A stretch of DNA of 64,000 nucleotides from Megaleporinus macrocephalus. Taxonomy: Eukaryota > Chordata > Actinopteri > Characiformes > Anostomidae. The notes beneath the pieces were generated by a model. The model searched no databases. It saw only the letters and a program-made list of their open reading frames with translations, and was not told the origin of the DNA. Below, piece after piece: positions 55,721 through 64,000 of this stretch (the stretch's first letter is position 1; every line of letters starts with the position of its first letter). The stretch is from NCBI GenBank assembly GCA_021613375.1, contig CM038717.1:36914199-36978198 (forward strand). Direction: 5' to 3'. A program made the position numbers and the translations under genes.

Positions 55721-57038
55721 ACAAGCACTCCTTACAGACAGCCATATCTTTGGAAAAGGCTCAGTTGCTAAAGTTGGCATAAACAGACTCTTGTGGATTC
55801 TCTTTTAATCATCAGACTCATACCATCAGGGAAGGGGGCCAATGCACAGCCTACATTATAAAATGTTTTGCATGCAGTAACACATTTCCACCAGAGGAGT
55901 CTCCAAACCCTCAGAACTTACATAGTACAGCTAATTTTTAATATACAAAAATATAAAAGAAAGAAGATGCTGCATTGTTGCTAACAATTCAGTGTTGGAT
56001 GTAAACGTCATGCATGCTATATTTCAAATGTTATTAATTACCGTGGTGAGGTTTGTTGGACAACGTAATGTGAAGATCACTACATGAGCATGCTAGACTA
56101 CACCTGCCGCATTCAGTTACACGGTAAAGTTTGGTTTATAGCTCACAGTATAAACCACATCCACATATCTGCACCATCTTAATGAAGCCCAGGTTGCAGT
56201 CGGAGCTGGTTGCAAAGTTTTTTGGGGATGTATGTAAAAAAGAAAAAGATTTGGGTGACTATTGACTTCTAGTGCTTGTTAGCAAGGCTGGCCTCATACT
56301 TTTAGTAAACTGTATGTCTTCAGTGTTGTCTTGTTTTCTATTTTTCCACTATCCTATATTTCCATATATCTCTGTGTCTGTGTGTTGCCGAGGTCCGCAG
56401 CTGTGGGGTTTAGGCCCGTATTCTCAGTTTCAGTGTTTGACTGTCCTGCGGGCTGTACAACGGCACTCAGCAAACCTGACACATACACACCCACACTCAC
56501 ACACACAGCACCAACACTGTCTCGCACACTCTCGCTGCACCCTGGCTCATCTTTAATGCATAGAATAGCAGCTATTCTGACAGGGCATAATTCTGTATGC
56601 CTGGAGCAGTATAACCAAGTTACGCCCTTCTCGCACACAACCTGAACACACCCAGGAGGGTGTAAAAGAGACACAGCAACACAGACACCTCCAACACCCC
56701 TATATGCCCCATGCTTGGTGTAGTCATCCTCAACACTGAACTGTTCAGATAAAGCCCCCTGTTCTGGCCAGCATTGAGATATGTAATGCATCTAAAGATT
56801 ATTTTTATTATTTTGAACCTTCACCATACATATCTAAAACCTTCTTCAGGTCCGGAGAGGAACCCATAGAGCTCTATAAGCCTTCATATTGGTAAAAATA
56901 TTTATAACAGTGAATTATTTAAAGCAGTAAATGATTCTGGGGAGTGACTGTTAATATTTGAACTCAACAGCCAAACCCTTCCCTTCAGTTCTCCTTCAGA
57001 AGCTCCACTTACAATTATTACATACCCACTGTTACTTG
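55721..57038. other. No recognisable feature
   Basis: Frames at 56272-56791 overlap on both strands and contain a CA-rich patch; no motif. Confidence 0.35.
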
Positions 57039-57039
57039 C

Positions 57040-57345
57040 AAAGGTGTCAAAAGTATTCACATTCATTACTCAGGTAGAAGTACAGATACTAGGGTTTAAA
57101 AATACTTCTGTAGAAGTTGAAATATCAGCTGAAACTTTTTACTCCAGTAAAAGTGTAAAAGTACTGCTTTCAGAACCACTTAGAAAGTACTGATAATGGA
57201 GTGTAAATGTAAGGAGTAGAAAGTACAGATATGGAGTGTAAATGTAAGGAGTAGAAAGTACTGATAATGGAGTGTAAATGTAAGGAGTAGAAAGTATTGA
57301 TAATGGAGTGTAAATGTAAGGAGTAGAAGTAAAAAGTATAAATAA
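57040..57345 (+). mobile_element. ACAGGTGTCAA-type dispersed element with 36-bp minisatellite
   Basis: AAAGGTGTCAAAAGTATTCAC and ATACTAGGGTTTAAAAATAC match the 11.15-kb copy. From about 57180 it carries four or five units of a 36-bp repeat (AGAAAGTACTGATAATGG AGTGTAAATGTAAGGAGT), the inverse of the repeat at the right edge. Confidence 0.75.
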
Positions 57346-57386
57346 CCAACATTTCTACTTTAGTAAGGTAATAAAGTATTTGGCTG

Positions 57387-58553
57387 GTAAGTTTGTTCCT
57401 CAGGCAGTGGGACTGGTAGATGTCCTGTAAGGCTGGTAGTTTGTTCCTCAGGCAGTGGGACTGGTAGGTGTCCTGTAAGGCTGGTAGTTTGTTCCTCAGG
57501 CAGTGGGACTGATAGATGTCCTGTAAGGCTGGTAGTTTGTTCCTCAGGCAGCGGGACTGGTAGATGTCCTGTAAGGCTGGTAGTTTGTTCCTCAGGCAGC
57601 GGGACTGGTAGATGTCCTGTAAGGCTGGTAGTTTGTTCCTCAGGCAGCGGGACTGGTAGATGTCCTGTAAGGCTGGTAGTTTGTTCCTCAGGCAGCGGGA
57701 CTGGTAGATGTCCTGTAAGGCTGGTAGTTTGTTCCTCAGGCAGCAGGACTGGTAGATGTCCTGTAAGGCTGGTAGTTTGTTTCTCAGGCAGTGGTACTGG
57801 TAGATGTCCTGTAAGGCTGGTAGTTTGTTCCTCAGGCAGTGGAACTGGTAGATGTCCTGTAAGGCTGGTAGTTTGTTCCTCAGGCAGTGGGACTGGTAGG
57901 TGTCCTGTAAGGCTGGTAGTTTGTTCCTCAGGCAGTGGGACTGATAGATGTCCTGTAAGGCTGGTAGTTTGTTCCTCAGGCAGCGGGACTGGTAGATGTC
58001 CTGTAAGGCTGGTAGTTTGTTCCTCAGGCAGCGGGACTGGTAGATGTCCTGTAAGGCTGGTAGTTTGTTCCTCAGGCAGCGGGACTGGTAGATGTCCTGT
58101 AAGGCTGGTAGTTTGTTCCTCAGGCAGCGGGACTGGTAGATGTCCTGTAAGGCTGGTAGTTTGTTCCTCAGGCAGCAGGACTGGTAGATGTCCTGTAAGG
58201 CTGGTAGTTTGTTTCTCAGGCAGTGGAACTGGTAGATGTCCTGTAAGGCTGGTAGTTTGTTCCTCAGGCAGCGGGACTGGTAGATGTCCTGTAAGGCTGG
58301 TAGTTTGTTCCTCAGGCAGTGGGACTGGTAGATGTCCTGTAAGGCTGGTAGTTTGTTCCTCAGGCAGTGGGACTGGTAGATGTCCTGTAAGGCTGGTAGT
58401 TTGTTCCTCAGGCAGTGGGACTGGTAGATGTCCTGTAAGGCTGGTAGTTTGTTCCTCAGGCAGTGGGACTGGTAGATGTCCTGTAAGGCTGGTAGTTTGT
58501 TCCTCAGGCAGCGGGACTGGTAGATGTCCGGTAAGGCTGGTAGTTTGTTGCCT
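57387..58553 (-). repeat. 48-bp minisatellite within LINE RT frame (24 units)
   Basis: The unit encodes the 16 residues NKLPALQDIYQSHCLR on the minus strand. 48 is a multiple of three, so the frame stays open through all 24 units and on for 469 codons. Variants (SR, SH, FH, YH, CC, T-for-I) show that units 7-14 and 15-23 are two copies of one block (FH, [YH], CC, SR x4, SH, TYQSH). The array therefore also grew by duplicating about 8-9 units at once. Confidence 0.96.
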
Positions 58554-58659
58554 ACGATGTATTCTGCTGTCCTCACCACTCCTTTTAGGGCCTTGCGGTC
58601 GCAGGTGGTGCAGCTGCCGTACCAGACTGTGATGCAGCCCGTTAGGATGTTCTCTGTAA

Positions 58660-59272
58660 TTCATCTATAGAAGCTGGTGAGGAGATCAGGAGGCAGTTCA
58701 AACTTCCTGAGCCTGCGCAGGAAGAAGAAACGCTGATGGGCAGATCTCACAATCGTGTGGAGGGTCCAGGTGAGGTCATCAGATGGGTGAATGCTGAGGA
58801 ACCTAACACTGCTGACTCTCTCCACTTCAGCCCCGTTGATGTAAAGGGGAGGCTCCACTCTGACAGAGCGCTGACCTCGTCTCTATAGGCTGTTTCACCT
58901 CCATCTGTGATGAGGCCTAGGATGGTAGTGTCATCAGCGAATTTGAAGATGAGGTTGGAGGAGTGTTTGGCTACACATTCATGAGTGTACAGGGAGTACA
59001 GGAGGGGGCTGAGTACACATCCCTGGGGGGCCACCCTCACCACCTGCTGTCTGCTCGTCAGGAAGTCCAGTATCCAGTTGCAGAGATGAGAGTTCAAACC
59101 CAAGTCTTTGAGCTTCGGGATGAGTTTGGCTGGGATGATTGTGTTGAATGCTGAGCTGTAATCTATGAACAGCATTTTCACATATGTCTTCCTCTTGTCC
59201 AAGTGTGCGAGAGCAGTGTGCAATGGCGTCGTCTGTAGATCTGTTGGAGCGGTATGCAAATATTAAAAACAT
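58660..59272 (-). pseudogene. LINE reverse transcriptase palm, frameshifted
   Basis: The best frame (58747-59259) has motif [12 protein letters not shown] (about 59138-59169), motif [13 protein letters not shown] (about 58990-59025) and motif C FADDTTI with the catalytic DD at about 58930-58935. It falls out of frame after SALSEWS, and the next block ([18 protein letters not shown]) is in a different frame, so at least two frameshifts are present. 5' truncated; no endonuclease seen. Active-site residues are present, but the gene is broken. Confidence 0.88.
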
Positions 59273-59659
59273 TTACATTTCACAGCACATTTTCAATACA
59301 CAACACAATATTCCAATGCTAGATATAAAAACAGAAACGGGGACACCTTTGCTAATATGAATCTGTCAGGGTGTGACAAAAAGCAAAGCAAGAAGGCACA
59401 GTGAAGAGTCAATCTGAATATTTATTGACCCCTACAGGGACACAAAAAAGTTCTGGACAGGCAAAAACACATACTAGAAAACATGGCAACATGGCCCCTT
59501 TTAACATTATGGTTCAAACTATAGACAAATAACACAGGGTACATTCCCCACCAACAGTGACTGAAGAGTTACCTTTAGCTTAATAACACTGTTTCACATT
59601 TCACACCACATTTTCAATACAAAAGACCATATTCCAATGCTAGATATAAAAACAGAAAC
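59271..59659 (+). repeat. Direct repeats flanking a ~250-bp segment
   Basis: About 65 bases (TTTCACAGCACATTTTCAATA ... CCAATGCTAGATATAAAAAC) at 59271-59338 recur at 59592-59659, offset about 320 bases. The left copy starts right at the LINE boundary. The intervening segment has no recognised feature. Confidence 0.8.
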
Positions 59660-60172
59660 ATTGTATATTACACTTATAGCCCACTGAATAACTCTGGTTT
59701 ACCCCCTAGAAATGTTCCAGGTAGTATAGTCCACATTTCCCAGAATTCCAGGCATATCTATAAAGACATGCTCCATAAGCCTGCACTTCCACTTAACCAC
59801 CACCCACTGACCAATGTTGCAGACATGGCTCCTGGGGAACAGACAAAGAGGGTAAAGATGTTAAAACTGTCCCATCCTATGGCCTGACTCTTCTTTCTTA
59901 GTGTGCACTCCTAGCATAGAAAAATATACATATTAAAGATGTTAAATTATCAACCATTAGCACAAGATAGGATAAGAACCATGTTAGAAAGAATCAGAGA
60001 GCTATCACTACAATGTATATAACCGTGAACATAGTGTATTTTAATATTTTTTGTTATATAATCTCCAGCACACTCTAATCCCCAACACACACAACCCATG
60101 TTTGTTTCATGTGGGGACATTAGTGGGCCAACAGAACCACATACATACATACATACTTACTTACTTACTTAC
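59660..60172. other. No gene; (TACT)n near 60145-60175
   Basis: Short (CATA)n and (CTTA)n runs at 60143-60176; otherwise nothing identified. Confidence 0.5.
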
Positions 60173-60173
60173 T

Positions 60174-60504
60174 TACTACTGGTAAAATGTTTGGGATCAC
60201 AGTGAAATGTTCCTGTTTTCAATGGAGTATCTTCTTCCTTAACACAACAATGGACTGACGGGTCTCTAAAGAAAGTTATTTCTTTCTGGTCATTTTGAGT
60301 CGGTCAGCAAGCCATCAACTGCTGATCTTCAGATACTAAACTAACCTAGAATGTTGTTCTCCCTTTTATACTCACTTATTAGTAGAATGTTTTTCAGCTG
60401 TGCATCACAATTGAGCAAGAGTGTCCTAACAACCAATTAACCCAATAACATCCTTAACTTGGATTGGCGGCCGTACCAGGAGATTTAGACAGAGGACTGA
60501 ATTG
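60174..60504 (-). mobile_element. MITE-B copy 4, right-truncated
   Basis: ACTACTGGTAAAATGTTTGGG is a diverged TIR. The remainder is collinear with 47.68-48.02 kb up to AGACAGAGGACTGA, where similarity stops. Confidence 0.85.
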
Positions 60505-60830
60505 CTTTCTCCACCTTAAACAATCTACATTAAAAGCTTTCCTCTGATCATCATCCATGTTCAACTGTAACGCTGGTACTATTGCTGCCGTCAACTTCGT
60601 ACCACTGTGAGGTGCGAAATGACTGTTTTTTTTTTCTCCAAGCATCATTAATATATACTTATAATTGTTTGCTTTTCAGGATGGACACTGGCCCATTACT
60701 TATGAGTTTGACGCTCCTGGTCTATACTACTTATAGATCAACAAAAGCTGAATAAAACCGGACCTGATTTTAGACTGTAGAACTAACTAAAAGTAACATT
60801 ACAGTATTAACATGGTTCCTTTTCTCTTGG
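60505..60830. other. No recognisable feature
   Basis: An acceptor-like GTTTGCTTTTCAG lies at about 60679, but the frame that follows closes after 18 codons. Confidence 0.35.
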
Positions 60831-60834
60831 CAGG

Positions 60835-60961
60835 TAAAGCTTGTGAGAGCTACTGCAGGACCTCCACTGCCCCACTATAAACTAGAGATGTGGTCTCTGT
60901 CACTCCCTATATACAACGGAGCATTGGATATGGATCCATGTGGTCTGTTTGTCTGGGAAGG
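60835..60961 (+). other. Possible exon, unassigned
   Basis: Bounded by an acceptor-like TTTTCTCTTGGCAG and a donor-like GGAAGG|GTAAGG. One phase is open for 42 codons (VKLVRATAGPPLPHYKLEMW ... DPCGLFVWEG); the other two have stops. The composition looks protein-like, but I do not recognise it. It does not splice in frame to the next candidate at 62.08 kb. Confidence 0.3.
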
Positions 60962-61439
60962 GTAAGGGTTTTCTTTTTTTACACTTTTATATGGTAATAT
61001 ATAATTTTAACGCTTAATCTGTTGAATCATCACCCCCGAAACATTGTGAACATGGTGTTTTAATGAAAAATATGATGATTTTATGTGTGCACAACTGTTT
61101 AAAAACTGTTTGCTAGTCACGTACTACCTAACGTTTTGAAGTTCTGCTCAAAATGAGCTAAAATTGTCACTACCAAAACATTAGGTACAGTTTGGGTGCT
61201 GTTATGATTGGATTTGGTAGTGATATAGTGGTGTAATACACATAATGAAGGTATGTGGTCACTCAAAGTAAAAGCATTTTAGTTTAATTTAAAGTTAATT
61301 TAAAATTTAAAAATTAATTTAAAATTAAATTCCGAATGTGTTTTCAACTCTGACATTGAACCAGTTCAGTGGAATGATCAGTGTATGGATGTAAACTGTG
61401 TTGACTACCTCACTGTGCCAGATTACCTCACTGAAATGC
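60962..61439. other. No recognisable feature
   Basis: AT-rich. Confidence 0.4.
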
Positions 61440-61933
61440 GTTTGATTTATGAACAAGGCCCCTCAGATCCTCCAGATCTTCTCTTTTAGTTGTTCCTCGA
61501 AGAAAAACAAAAACCTTTGGTGATGCTACTTTTAGCCACTATGCTCCAAAATGCTGGAACAACCTTCCGACTGACGTGAGAAGCTCAAAACATTTTTAAG
61601 CGTAAACTAAAAACATATTTGTTCAGTCTGGCTTTTATGTAGTGTTTTTTTATAAACTTTTCGTAGCCTTAATATCCACACTTTTATACTTTGATTATTT
61701 CCTCCCCTCATCTTTTAAGCTTTTATAATTTAGTTAGCTCTTGTTTTATTAATTAACTTTTATCATCTCAATTATTTACCTTTATTTTATATTAAATTAC
61801 TAATTTTATTATTATTATTATTTGTATTCTTTCTTTTTATTTTATATTTTCTTCAATCACCTGTGAAGTACCTTAATTTTCAATCTTATTTGTCTGAAAG
61901 GTGCTATATAAATAAAGTTTGATTGATTGAACG
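61440..61933 (+). mobile_element. LINE 3' end
   Basis: Broken codons at about 61490-61620 (SRRKTKTFGDATFSHYAPKCWNNLP, then DVRSS) match the C-terminal SRRxTKxxGDRAFSxxAPxLWNxLP block of fish non-LTR retrotransposons. The element ends GGTGCTATATAAATAAAG with a TTTGATTGATTGA tail. Upstream parts are absent. Confidence 0.8.
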
Positions 61934-62080
61934 TAATGTGTAAATGCATTACAACAAACCTGAGCACTGGTCCAGCTGCATCTCTTTTGGAACACAAATT
62001 AATAATAATCGAGTGTGATATTATAAATATGTGCCTCTATTCTGTGGTGCTCTTAAAATTTTTAGTGTTTTTTTGTGTAG
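61934..62080. other. Short spacer
   Basis: Nothing identified. Confidence 0.4.
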
Positions 62081-62529
62081 GTGGTAGTTCTGCCAAGTTA
62101 TAAAGCAGAAAGTATACGCCAAAGAAAGAAACTCTGGATTTTCAGCCTTCTATGTCACAACGTGACATCATCTTGTAGAACAATCCTTATGGCCTGCCTA
62201 CAGGCAGGCTCGGCACGTCCTCAATGTTGCAAATTGAAAGTGAGAGCCATCCCATCAAATGCTACAGATGTTTATGGGTCAGCAAATCCCATCTTTTTAT
62301 GGCAGGAACCCCCCTTCCACCAAGAAAACCGGCCCCAAACCCAGAAGATAACGACTTGGCCAGGTGGGTCATAGATGAAACATGGAGGCAGGCTTATAAA
62401 AAAACTGTACAGTTGCCGAGAACATTCTCAGACCAGTTAGAGCATGTCTCTAAAAGCTTACATACTCCCTCTGGTCTCCCTCTCCATTTAGACGGCAAGA
62501 AAAGAAGTTACAAAACTAGTAAAAACTAG
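62081..62529 (+). other. Possible coding fragment, unassigned
   Basis: Two overlapping plus frames. The second ends NDLARWVIDETWRQAYKKTVQL ... LHLDGKKRSYKTSKN and looks protein-like. An acceptor-like CATCTTTTTATGGCAG lies at about 62305 and another (TTTTTTTGTGTAG) at about 62080. I do not recognise a family. It could be a 3' exon, a decayed retrocopy or chance. Confidence 0.25.
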
Positions 62530-62639
62530 CTTGTGAGGGTGGATCTACCAGCTTGATCTACCAGACTTTCAGGATCCGACTCTGACTCAAACTTATAACT
62601 GATAATGGTGTAGGAACAGCCACAGTGAAGTGGTGGGGG

Positions 62640-62815
62640 GTAGAACTTGCACTCTGGTGGTTGACCAATCTCAACAAAGTGGGTGAGCTGACCTATCCGA
62701 GCACACTGGGCTCATGTGGCGGGGCGGGGCTTAAAGAAACAGACAGAGACTGAATACAGAGACTGTGTTTTAGGTAAAAAGGCATGTATATTAATTCTAG
62801 TAGATCCCAAAAATC
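62640..62815. repeat. Dispersed repeat, copy 2
   Basis: CTCTGGTGGTTGACCAATC, GGGCTCATG, GGGGCGGGGCTTAAAG and ATTCTAGTAGATCC match 16.67-16.80 kb in order. Confidence 0.6.
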
Positions 62816-63655
62816 CATGTATGAGCATAAAATCAAGCATAAAAGGTTAAACATTACAAACGCTCAGCTTCTTTAGTGTTTATACGCCACCAGTGTGATA
62901 GCAGTTCATCCACAGCCAATCATATTCATGTATTCAGTGTATTTTTATGAATATCTGTGAATTGCGGTGGAATATGTGAATATGTTTTGGCGAATAAGCT
63001 TGATTCTTGACCCTGAGTGCTATTTTTCTGAAGCGCAGCGGGCCGGGGAGCAGCCGGTGAAATATTCCGAACATTTCTGGACGCAGATGAGGTTCATGAC
63101 TTCTCTCTTCGGCTTCTCTCCATCGCTGTGCCCCCCCTCTCTCCTCTCTTCCCGGAGGCGGAACGAGGGATGAATTTTTCATGAATGCGAGAGGAAAGCA
63201 GAGCGGGAGGACGGGAGAGAGGAAGGGTGTAGAAATGAGAACTACACAGTTTGGTCCCTGGAGCGATCTGAAGCCTTTTCGGAATGAAGAGAGGCTTCAC
63301 GTTAGATTTGTTTATGGAAGAGAAATTATGTTCCGCATACAGAGGGATATGGAGGCGCACCGCTGGGTTTATTTCCAGACAAGAACGCATGAAAACACGC
63401 TCAGGCCTCGCACACAGGCGCTCTCAGTCTGGTGTAATCCAGTAAGCCTGGCGTACGACGAGCTCCATACTTATTACAGCCTCGGTTCCCACTCAGCCCC
63501 GAGTGTGTGCTGGTGCTAGGGTGCCGACTGGGGAGCGTTCAGCAGTTTTGGCAGTTTCACTGGTCCGTATGTAGTAACAGTTAAGATTTAGTTCTACATG
63601 GTGGTAGTAGGGTTTCTATCCTCTGGCTTTTGGGGAATTTTGAAAAGGTGCAAAG
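62816..63655. other. Unique-looking, locally CpG-richer DNA
   Basis: 63.03-63.48 kb is GC-richer and has more CpG than the rest of the window. The 112-codon plus frame at 63181-63519 overlaps minus frames of similar length and has no motif. It may be conserved or regulatory sequence, but nothing proves it. Confidence 0.35.
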
Positions 63656-63657
63656 AA

Positions 63658-63708
63658 AATCCATCCATCCATCCATTCATTATCTTCTGCTTTATCCCAC
63701 TAGTCTGG
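63658..63708 (-). mobile_element. SINE tail fragment
   Basis: (ATCC)n followed by ATTATCTTCTGCTTTATCCCACTAGTC, the inverse of the 3' end of the SINE at 0.9-1.18 kb. Interrupted by the next element. Confidence 0.75.
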
Positions 63709-63709
63709 G

Positions 63710-64000
63710 TCCAGAGGTGTCAAGTAATGAAGTACAAATACTTCGTTACCTTACTTAAGTAGAAATTTTAGTTATTTATACTTTACTGGAGTAATTATTC
63801 TTCAGCTGACTTTCTACTTCTACTCCTTACATTTACACTCCATTATCTGTACTTTCTACTCCTTACATTTCCACTCCGTTATCTGTACTTTCTACTCCTT
63901 ACATTTACACTCCATTATCAGTACTTTCTACTCCTTACATTTACACTCCGTTATCTGTACTTTCTACTCCTTACATTTACACTCCATTATCTGAACTTTC
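63710..64000 (-). mobile_element. ACAGGTGTCAA-type element with 36-bp minisatellite, runs off the edge
   Basis: It starts CCAGAGGTGTCAAGTAATG, then GAAGTACAAATACTTCGTTACC. From about 63805 it has at least five units of 36 bases (ACTTTCTACTCCTTACATTT ACACTCCATTATCTGT), the inverse of the repeat at 57.2 kb. Right end is outside the window. Confidence 0.8.

Larger units (their letters stand above)
57387..59272 (-). mobile_element. L2/CR1-like LINE fragment with tandem-expanded ORF
   Basis: A minus-strand non-LTR retrotransposon, truncated at both ends. From 59272 it carries the [11 protein letters not shown] block, RT palm motifs, the thumb region and the HQRFFFLRRLRKFELPPDLL region. It then has ENILTGCITVWYGSCT (frameshifted), VVRTAEYIVGNKLPALPDIYQSRCLR and the 48-bp array. 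The natural C-terminal end (the DPSHPxHHLF...LPSGRR block) and 3' UTR are absent. Confidence 0.88.

Noticed and set aside
56272..56791. 94-, 104- and 145-codon overlapping frames
   Set aside because: Three frames on both strands across a CA-rich patch with no motif or splice context.
57170..58664. 469- and 434-codon minus frames as a novel repeat protein
   Set aside because: The frame is a tandem expansion of 16 codons of a LINE reverse transcriptase; no evidence of a separate gene.
63181..63519. 112-codon plus frame as a gene
   Set aside because: No motif; overlapping minus frames of similar length; the only support is local GC content.

Overview
This window looks like repeat-dominated, non-coding DNA from a teleost fish nuclear genome. 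An otophysan (characiform or catfish-like) is my best guess, from recall of the repeat families; I could not search a database. The support is several Tc1-like DNA transposon families, fish-type tRNA-derived SINEs, L2/CR1-like LINE 3' ends ending in GATTCT or GATT repeats, a Gypsy-type LTR, TTAA-flanked MITEs, and long TA, CA and CT microsatellites. I found no convincing host protein-coding gene, rRNA or tRNA gene. Most open frames of 60-480 codons are low-complexity or tandem-repeat translations.

Layout. 0-7 kb: a 37-bp minisatellite, a truncated SINE, copies of a small MITE ('MITE-A'), a LINE 3' end, TA microsatellites and a TIR element ('family C'). 7.66-9.27 kb: a complete Tc1-like transposon with an uninterrupted 337-codon DD34E transposase. 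It sits in a TA microsatellite beside an older, decayed Tc1-like relic. 9.9-19.7 kb: tandem arrays (a ~21-bp family in two blocks, then CT-rich compound arrays) and a purine/pyrimidine strand switch. 20.2-24.6 kb: two 31-bp minisatellite arrays, a SINE and a decayed Tc1-like element. 25-31.6 kb: family C, a tRNA-derived SINE, TTAA-flanked T2/Kolobok-like MITEs and a Tc1-derived MITE ('MITE-B'). 32.7-38.2 kb: a LINE 3' end, a Gypsy-type LTR and a ~78-bp array with higher-order duplication. 38.7-48.8 kb: MITE-A, a LINE 3' end carrying a 58-bp minisatellite, the third 31-bp array (inverted), Tc1 relics, possible THAP/YqaJ-associated fragments, family C and MITE-B. 49-64 kb: a widely spaced inverted repeat, a foldback, more Tc1 relics, a LINE whose reverse-transcriptase frame has expanded into 24 in-frame 48-bp repeats, and at both 57 kb and the right edge a 36-bp minisatellite inside an ACAGGTGTCAA-type repeat.

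The main theme is tandem repeats arising inside transposable elements. At least three minisatellite families can be traced to a mobile-element context from the sequence itself: the 48-bp array (LINE RT coding region), the 58-bp array (LINE 3' region) and the 36-bp array (dispersed repeat). A fourth, the 31-bp family at three loci, closely matches a short piece of a Tc1-like transposase gene present at about 24.05 kb. The only element that could encode a working enzyme is the Tc1-like transposon at 7.66-9.27 kb.
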